From Candidatus Hydrogenedentota bacterium (GTDB lineage Bacteria; Hydrogenedentota; Hydrogenedentia; Hydrogenedentales; SLHB01): a stretch of 29,832 bases of DNA. Numbering within the stretch: the first letter of the stretch is position 1; each line of letters starts with the position of its first letter. Under the pieces are notes generated by a model. The model was not told the DNA's origin, searched no databases, and worked only from the letters and a program-made list of their open reading frames with translations. Below are positions 25,007 through 29,832 of the stretch, in pieces. The translations under genes and the position numbers were made by a program. The DNA lies in the NCBI GenBank assembly GCA_035416745.1, contig DAOLNV010000073.1, positions 1-29,832 of the forward strand. The letters run 5' to 3'.

Positions 25007-25360
25007 ATGCCGGAAGAACTTGAGGGATTGGCGGCGCAGGAATGCAAACCGTGCAAGGGCGAGGTGCCAGCCCTGGAAAGCCGTCAACTTGAAGCTTTGA
25101 TGCGCAAACTCGACGGGGACTGGCGCCTTGTCGGAGAGCACCATCTTGAGCGGGAGTATGGGTTCGAAGGATTTGCCCCCGCTGTGGACTTCACAAACGA
25201 GGTGGCCCGCATCGCCCGGGCTCAGGGCCATCATCCCGACATCCTGTTAACGTATGGCAAGGTCAAGGTAACGGTGTGGACCCACAAGGCCGGCGGCCTC
25301 ACCCTGAACGATTTCATCCTGGCGGCCAAGATCGAGAAAGCGTTCCAAAACGGCGCGTAA
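25007..25360 (+). CDS. Pterin-4a-carbinolamine dehydratase
   Basis: A protein of 117 residues, typical for the family. It dehydrates 4a-hydroxy-tetrahydropterin, classically recycling the cofactor of aromatic amino acid hydroxylases. The N-terminal CKPCKGEVPAL segment is common in bacterial members. The active-site pattern is complete: ARAQGHHPDILLTYGKVKVTVWTHKAGGLTLNDF with paired His, then W-T-H, then D. The start at 25007 has AAGGA about 10 bases upstream; an in-frame ATG at 24977 lacks similarity. No phenylalanine hydroxylase is in the window; such stand-alone members have been tied to other pterin or molybdopterin needs. The next gene follows by 20 bases, so they are probably co-transcribed. 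Confidence 0.92.
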   Translation: MPEELEGLAAQECKPCKGEVPALESRQLEALMRKLDGDWRLVGEHHLEREYGFEGFAPAVDFTNEVARIARAQGHHPDILLTYGKVKVTVWTHKAGGLTLNDFILAAKIEKAFQNGA

Positions 25361-25380
25361 CAAACGCGTGAAGATAGACC

Positions 25381-25812
25381 ATGCCCTGCAACGACATCAG
25401 CGAACGCGTCGAGGTTGTCTTCGATGCCGATGACCGGCTGGCCTCGTATGTCCTTCATAAACGCGCCTGCGGGCGTGCTGTGGGCGCTGAGTCGTTTCTT
25501 GATTCCATGCTGACGGGCAGAACCTTGGACGAGATCGCGGACACGAGTCCGGAGGAACTGCTCGAATACTGCCGGCCTCAAAGCGATGCGGAGGCCTTCC
25601 TTGCACTCAAACACTTGTTTGCCGTACAGGCTGCCTGCGCCGTACTGAGAGGTGCGGCGGCGGGCGGGCTCAACAATGCCTGTACCGCCGCGAGGATCGG
25701 GTTTGAAGACGGGCACACGCGCTTGACCGGGCTCATCCGGGTCACTGCGCTGCACGGAGCCATCGAAGCGTGCCGCCGCTGCAACCGCTGTCCCGCGGGA
25801 GAGGATGTCTAA
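25381..25812 (+). CDS. NifU/IscU N-terminal-like protein with altered ligands and CxxCxxC tail
   Basis: A protein of 143 residues. Residues 3-90 resemble the IscU/NifU scaffold on which Fe-S clusters are built: a Cys-x-Asp (C3-N-D5), then a VVFDADDRLASYVLHKRACG strand-turn-strand leading to C30, then LTGRTLDEIADTSPEELLE, which matches the family's G-K-(S/T)-L-D-E-A. The spacing C3 to C30 agrees with IscU. The third ligand cysteine, normally in H-C-S, appears to be Leu79 (KHLFAVQAA), and about 35 N-terminal residues of the family are absent. A tail of about 50 residues ends RRCNRCPAGEDV, with cysteines spaced as a C-x-x-C pair plus others nearby. It may bind metal differently from a normal scaffold. 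It lies between the dehydratase and ispG. The start has only a weak ribosome-binding site. Confidence 0.55.
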   Translation: MPCNDISERVEVVFDADDRLASYVLHKRACGRAVGAESFLDSMLTGRTLDEIADTSPEELLEYCRPQSDAEAFLALKHLFAVQAACAVLRGAAAGGLNNACTAARIGFEDGHTRLTGLIRVTALHGAIEACRRCNRCPAGEDV

Positions 25813-25940
25813 GCGTCGCAAGCGCTCGCTTCTGCCTTCCCGATGCGCTATGATCGCGCGACCAGTGTGGTTACAGCCGGTTAAAATCAGCGCCCGGGAC
25901 CGATCACGCGAGACGGGCGTTTTCGAGAGGATTATCATCT

Positions 25941-27176
25941 ATGGCAGTGGCGAAACGGCGGGAAACCATCGGCGTCATGGTGGGCAATGTAAAGGTGGGC
26001 GGGGGCGCGCCGGTCGTCGTGCAGTCCATGACCAACACCGATACGGCCGACCCGCAATCTACCGCGAAACAAATCATGGAACTTGCCGACGCGGGTTCCG
26101 AGCTGGTCCGGGTCACCGTCAACGTTCCCAAAGCCGCGGAAGCTGTCGCCGAAATTGTCCGGCACATCCGAGATGCCGGATATACCACCCCGATTGTCGG
26201 CGATTTTCACTACAACGGCCACAAGCTGTTGGCACAGTGCCCCGAGTGCGCGAAAGCTCTGGACAAATACCGCATCAATCCCGGCAACACCGGCAAAGGG
26301 GCGAGCCGGGACGCCAATTTTGAGACTATCTGCAAGATTGCGGCCGATAACGGCAAGCCCGTGCGCATCGGGGTCAATATTGGCTCGCTGAACCCCGAAC
26401 TGGTTATCCACAAGATGCAGGAGAACACCGACAAGCAGCTGGGCAAGCCTTCCGATGAGGTGATGAACGAGTGCATGATCCTCTCGGCTCTCGAGTCCAC
26501 CCAACTCGCACTCGATGCCGGGCTGCGACATGATCAGATCGTCATTTCGTGCAAGACGTCTACGCCCGTATACCTCATCAACTTGTACCGTGAACTATCC
26601 TCGAAGACGGACCAGCCGCTACACCTTGGCCTGACCGAAGCCGGCATGGGGGCCAAAGGGCTCGTCTGGTCCGCCGCCGCGATGGCCCCACTCTTATGCG
26701 AGGGCATAGGCGACACGATTCGCGTGTCGCTCACGCCCCGTCCCGGGAGCGATCGGCGCGAGGAAGTCTACGCCTGCTGCGAACTACTTCAGGCGCTGGG
26801 ACTCCGGTCGTTTGCGCCGAGCATTACATCATGCCCCGGCTGCGGACGAACCACCAGCACCACGTTCCAGGAACTCGCCGAGCAGACCGAGGCCTACGTC
26901 AAAAAACGCCTTCCCGAATGGCGAAAACGTTACAAAGGCATCGAAACCCTCAAGCTGGCGGTCATGGGATGTGTCGTCAACGGACCCGGCGAATCCAAGG
27001 CCGCCAACATCGGCATCAGCCTGCCCGGTTCGGGGGAAAGCCCCGTTTGCCCTGTATATGTGGACGGCGAGAAAGTCGCGGGACTCAAAGGCTCTCCCCA
27101 GGAATTGGCAAGCGGCTTCCGCGAGATTATTGACAAATACATCGAGACCCGGTTCGAACACCGCGAAAAATGCTAA
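25941..27176 (+). CDS. ispG: 4-hydroxy-3-methylbut-2-enyl diphosphate synthase IspG
   Basis: A protein of 411 residues. IspG reduces methylerythritol cyclodiphosphate to HMBPP in the MEP isoprenoid pathway using a 4Fe-4S cluster. The N-terminal TIM barrel shows VQSMTNTDTAD, GDFHYNGHKLL, RINPGNTG and VRIGVNIGSL. The C-terminal domain carries the cluster ligands SCPGCGRT and GCVVNGPGES, so the enzyme looks intact. AGAGGA lies about 10 bases before the ATG. A gap of 128 bases separates it from the NifU-like gene, with no clear promoter. Its stop codon shares two bases with the inverted-repeat element at 27175, and the protein ends with an unusual FEHREKC tail, which may have been shaped by that insertion. 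Confidence 0.97.
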   Translation: MAVAKRRETIGVMVGNVKVGGGAPVVVQSMTNTDTADPQSTAKQIMELADAGSELVRVTVNVPKAAEAVAEIVRHIRDAGYTTPIVGDFHYNGHKLLAQCPECAKALDKYRINPGNTGKGASRDANFETICKIAADNGKPVRIGVNIGSLNPELVIHKMQENTDKQLGKPSDEVMNECMILSALESTQLALDAGLRHDQIVISCKTSTPVYLINLYRELSSKTDQPLHLGLTEAGMGAKGLVWSAAAMAPLLCEGIGDTIRVSLTPRPGSDRREEVYACCELLQALGLRSFAPSITSCPGCGRTTSTTFQELAEQTEAYVKKRLPEWRKRYKGIETLKLAVMGCVVNGPGESKAANIGISLPGSGESPVCPVYVDGEKVAGLKGSPQELASGFREIIDKYIETRFEHREKC

Positions 27177-27275
27177 TTTCGGGGACACAATACTCAATTG
27201 GGAATTCGCGCGCACTATCTGCCATAAGTGTTTTGACCATTCATGGTCATAATTGAGTATTGTGTCCCCGAAATT
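27175..27275. mobile_element. 101-bp element with perfect 25-bp terminal inverted repeats (MITE/REP-like)
   Basis: The arm at 27175-27199 (beginning AATTTCGGGGACACAATA) is the exact reverse complement of 27251-27275. The 51-base interior includes a second small palindrome, GACCAT-TC-ATGGTC at about 27235-27248. The element begins inside the ispG stop codon and ends one base before the stop codon of the convergent gene, so it is the whole intergenic region. It may now act as a two-way terminator. GGGGACACAAT-type ends resemble those of elements mobilised by Y1/REP-associated transposases in other genomes; that link is from memory and no transposase is in the window. Confidence 0.75.
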
Positions 27276-27276
27276 C

Positions 27277-28287
27277 CTACTTCGTCTCACGCGCATATTC
27301 GCAGAGGGCGCGGAGGTTTTCGCGGGGGGTATCCCGCACGACCTCGCAGCCCGCGCTGACGATGAAGCGGGCGCCGGCTTCCCTGTGGCATCTCGCGATG
27401 GCCTCTCGGACGCTCTCGGGGCTCCCGTCGCGCAAGCAGCGCACAGGATCGAGGTTGCCCAGGATGACTTGGTCCGGACCCATCGCGGCACGGCCCTGGG
27501 CAGCGGGCGCCAGGAAGTCGAGATCGACGATGTCGCAGCCCAGCCGTCCCATCCCCTTCAGGATGGCGCGGGTATCGCCGCAGATGTGCAGCCGCACCTT
27601 GAGGCCCATGGCGTGAAGGCCGTCTACGAGGCGCTTCTCGGCGGGCCAGACGAATTCCTCGTAAATCTGTGGTCCTACCAGCGAAGCCGCGGCATCGCCC
27701 ACACCCATCAGCTCGGCCCCGGCGTCTTTCTGTGCCTGCGCGAAAGCCAATTCCATCTCGATTATGAAATCAAAGAGGTCACGCACAAACTCAGGCCGCT
27801 CAAAGAAATCCATCATGATATGGTTGATTCCGCGCAAGTCGGCCGCTTCGGCGACGGGACCCTCGACCCAGCCTTCGACAATCCGTTCATTCCCCACGCG
27901 CTTTTTCAACAGCGCGACGCCTTTGACCCGGTCGTGCATGCGCCCGCCGCCCAGCGGGTCCGGTATCGAGAGCCTGGCGAGATCCTCCGGGCGCTGCAAC
28001 AGGGCGTGGCTCTCGTCCACTGCCGGAGGCTGATCCTCGAACCACTCGATGGCCGCGCCACAATCGGCAGCTTCGCGCGCCGGGTCTGAAATGGCCGACA
28101 CAAAATCAAACCCGAAGGCTTCGGCGACGCGGCTCTGGGCTTCCGCCAGCACGTCATGGTTTGAGGCATACTTGCCGTACTTCACCCCCATCAGGTCCGC
28201 CGCGAACATCATGGTGATTGGCATCAGCGGCAAGTGGTCGACTTCGCGCCCTTCGATCATCGCCAGCACACGTTCCCGGCCGGTCAT
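27277..28287 (-). CDS. Corrinoid methyltransferase-like protein (UroD/MtaA family)
   Basis: A protein of 336 residues with the uroporphyrinogen-decarboxylase TIM-barrel fold. It keeps the zinc ligands of the MtaA/MtbA/CmuA branch: H234-I-C236-G followed by C314 in SAGCEV. The short N-terminal Arg-rich motif of true UroD is absent. Such proteins move methyl groups between a corrinoid protein and a thiol or folate acceptor. No corrinoid-binding protein lies in this window, so donor and acceptor are unknown. The start at 28287 is favoured over the in-frame TTG at 28293 because GGAGGG lies about 9 bases upstream of the ATG. It follows hisS by 26 bases on the same strand, and its stop abuts the inverted-repeat element. 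Confidence 0.85.
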   Translation of the reverse strand: MTGRERVLAMIEGREVDHLPLMPITMMFAADLMGVKYGKYASNHDVLAEAQSRVAEAFGFDFVSAISDPAREAADCGAAIEWFEDQPPAVDESHALLQRPEDLARLSIPDPLGGGRMHDRVKGVALLKKRVGNERIVEGWVEGPVAEAADLRGINHIMMDFFERPEFVRDLFDFIIEMELAFAQAQKDAGAELMGVGDAAASLVGPQIYEEFVWPAEKRLVDGLHAMGLKVRLHICGDTRAILKGMGRLGCDIVDLDFLAPAAQGRAAMGPDQVILGNLDPVRCLRDGSPESVREAIARCHREAGARFIVSAGCEVVRDTPRENLRALCEYARETK

Positions 28288-28313
28288 ATTCAAACCCTCC
28301 CGTGTTTCGCCGG

Positions 28314-29750
28314 CTATTCGTTTCCGAGCATCTCTCGAATGGTCGTGATCATCTCGCTCCGCGGAACCGTTACTTGCGCGGTTCTTCCCGCTTTACGGTA
28401 GGCGTCGTGGTCGGCGATGTCTTCGCGCTGATCCTTCCCCGCGAGGAGGTCCTTGATCGAGACCAGGCCCTTCGCCAGTTCGTCTTCACCCACGATGACG
28501 GCTACCGGAATCTGACAGCGATCAGCGTGGGCAAGCTGGTGTTTCATTCCGCGTTTGTTGCCGAAATAGACCTCGGCGCGCAGTCCGGCGTCGCGCAACT
28601 CTTTGGCGACCTTGAGCAGCTCGGCCTCGGCCACGCGCCCCACGAACGCCACCAGCACCTGGGACTGTGCTGAGATGCGCGGCGCTATCCCGAGGAACTC
28701 GAGGGCCGCCATGAGCCGGTCCAGGCCAAACGCAATCCCCGCGCAGGCAATGCTGCGTTCGAGGAACCGCGATACCAGTCCGTCGTAACGCCCGCCGCCG
28801 CCCACGGACCCGAACCGGCCTTCCGCGATGGCGATTTCATAGACCGGGCCGGTGTAGTAATCAAGTCCTCGGGCGAGACTTGGCGCGAACCGGGCCTGCG
28901 CCACGGGCACGCCCAAGGCGTCGAGGCACGCCGCCAGTTGGGTCATCTCTTCGAGGGACTGGGTTGATCGCTCGCTGACCGGCAGAGCCTCGCGCATCTT
29001 CTCCACTACCTCCGCGCGCGAATCTCCTTTGATGGCAATAAACGACAGGATGGCGTCGATGGTCTTGTCGTCCAGGTGCGCGCCCGGGATGGGATCCCCC
29101 GAATCATCAATACGCCCCTTGCCCAGCTCCAGCCGGATATTGTCTACGCCCACCTTGTCGAGCTTGTCGATCACCCGCAGGACATGCTTTCCCTTGGCCC
29201 CATCCCTGATTCCGCACCCCTCGAGCAACGCGTCAATCAGCTTGCGGTTGTTGACCAGCACGCAGAAATCGCTAGCCCCGAGTCTCACCATGATCTCGCA
29301 AACGACGGCGATGATTTCGGCATCCACGGCGACGGAATCCGAGCCCGCCGCGTCGATATCGATCTGGGTGAACTCGCGAAAACGCCCGGGCCCCGGACGG
29401 TCGCCGCGCCACACGGGCCCGATTGCGTACCTGCGGAACGGCGCCTTCAATTTGTCGGGATATTGAGCCATCATGCGCGCGAACGGGACGGTCTGGTCGA
29501 AACGCATGGCGACGGGTTCGCCCTCGGGCGTCTCGAGGCGGAAGAGCTCCTTATTGGTCTCTTCACCGCCGGTTCCGAGCAACGTTTCGAGATACTCGAG
29601 AGCAGGCGTCTGCAGCGGCACGAAACCGTACTTGCGAAAGACGGACTCGCAAACATCGACCACGGCCTTTCGGGCCAGGACCTCTTCAGGCAGAAAATCC
29701 TGGAATCCTTTCAATATACGCGGTTCAATCAGCGGCTTGGCGTCTGGCAT
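28314..29750 (-). CDS. hisS: Histidyl-tRNA synthetase
   Basis: A protein of 478 residues, longer than the roughly 420 of Escherichia coli HisRS. It charges tRNA-His with histidine. Class II signatures are clear: motif 1 in RILKGFQDFLPEE and the following helix, motif 2 with FRRYAIGPVWRGDRPGPGRFREFTQIDIDAAG, and the histidine-specific ARGLDYYTGPVYEI and GSVGGGGRYDGLV with motif 3 GIAFGLDRL. The C-terminal anticodon-binding domain runs from about 370. The start at 29750 has AGGGAG about 5 bases upstream. The extra length lies mostly between motif 2 and the HisA motif. It appears to be first in a two-gene unit with the methyltransferase-like gene. The 82 bases to its right hold no gene I can see. 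Confidence 0.97.
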   Translation of the reverse strand: MPDAKPLIEPRILKGFQDFLPEEVLARKAVVDVCESVFRKYGFVPLQTPALEYLETLLGTGGEETNKELFRLETPEGEPVAMRFDQTVPFARMMAQYPDKLKAPFRRYAIGPVWRGDRPGPGRFREFTQIDIDAAGSDSVAVDAEIIAVVCEIMVRLGASDFCVLVNNRKLIDALLEGCGIRDGAKGKHVLRVIDKLDKVGVDNIRLELGKGRIDDSGDPIPGAHLDDKTIDAILSFIAIKGDSRAEVVEKMREALPVSERSTQSLEEMTQLAACLDALGVPVAQARFAPSLARGLDYYTGPVYEIAIAEGRFGSVGGGGRYDGLVSRFLERSIACAGIAFGLDRLMAALEFLGIAPRISAQSQVLVAFVGRVAEAELLKVAKELRDAGLRAEVYFGNKRGMKHQLAHADRCQIPVAVIVGEDELAKGLVSIKDLLAGKDQREDIADHDAYRKAGRTAQVTVPRSEMITTIREMLGNE

Positions 29751-29832
29751 CGTACTCCCTCGCAGAACTTCGCGAAACTAATCTGAATAGGCCTTGAAGT
29801 CTACACGGAACGGCCGAATGCCTTCAAAATAT

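Noticed and set aside
1..29832. Possible CRISPR arrays, rRNA or tRNA genes
   Set aside because: No regularly spaced direct repeats, no rRNA-like segments, and GGTTCGA-type strings (for example near 27151) fall inside coding sequence without a cloverleaf around them.

Overview
The window looks like a chromosomal segment of a flagellated Gram-negative bacterium of moderately high GC. The signs are a flagellar export operon, the MEP isoprenoid gene ispG, tetrahydrofolate one-carbon genes, a secreted sialidase-like protein, membrane-anchored carboxypeptidase-regulatory-like (CarbopepD_reg) repeat proteins, and a Ser/Thr kinase fused to a formylglycine-generating-enzyme (FGE)-like domain. This mix is typical of little-cultured lineages such as Hydrogenedentota or the wider PVC/Planctomycetota neighbourhood. 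That placement is an inference from gene content, not from a marker gene.

Layout. (1) 1-6.7 kb, minus strand, is the most unusual part. In transcription order it holds a remnant of a cysteine-rich acidic protein, a membrane-anchored CarbopepD_reg protein, an intact small protein of the same cysteine-rich type (built on a repeated D-x-C-P motif), a second paralogous CarbopepD_reg protein, an HPr-kinase-like P-loop protein, and a nucleotidyltransferase-like protein cut by the window edge. It reads as a twice-repeated [small Cys-rich protein + repeat protein] module followed by two possible modifying enzymes. (2) 6.8-8.5 kb carries the zinc-ribbon/Ser-Thr-kinase/FGE-like fusion. (3) Divergently, 9.1-13.2 kb holds a very large exported IPT/TIG-domain protein ending in a CFI-box-CTERM-type tail, then a hairpin terminator. 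(4) 13.5-20.2 kb is a compact flagellar export and placement operon, fliQ-fliR-flhB-flhA-flhF-flhG, behind a good sigma-70-like promoter; FlhB carries NPVR instead of the usual NPTH self-cleavage motif. (5) 20.2-22.9 kb, minus strand, has folD and fhs. (6) 23.2-24.2 kb, minus strand, is a secreted BNR/sialidase-family protein. (7) 24.4-24.9 kb is a decayed, frameshifted GxxExxY gene between imperfect inverted repeats. (8) 25.0-27.2 kb, plus strand, has a pterin carbinolamine dehydratase, a NifU/IscU-like protein and ispG. (9) 27.18-27.28 kb is a 101-bp element with perfect 25-bp terminal inverted repeats that fills the gap between two convergent genes. (10) 27.3-29.75 kb, minus strand, has hisS followed by a corrinoid-methyltransferase-like (UroD-family) gene.

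How the genes work together. The flagellar block supplies the export gate (FliQ, FliR, FlhB, FlhA) and the GTPase/ATPase pair that sets flagellum number and position (FlhF, FlhG). folD and fhs interconvert formate and methylene-tetrahydrofolate; the UroD-family methyltransferase 4 kb away may feed or draw on the same methyl pool. ispG and the NifU-like gene may be linked through iron-sulfur cluster supply, since IspG is a 4Fe-4S enzyme. The first 6.7 kb has no function I can name; it is the best candidate here for an undescribed surface or peptide-modification system. No rRNA, tRNA or CRISPR array was seen.
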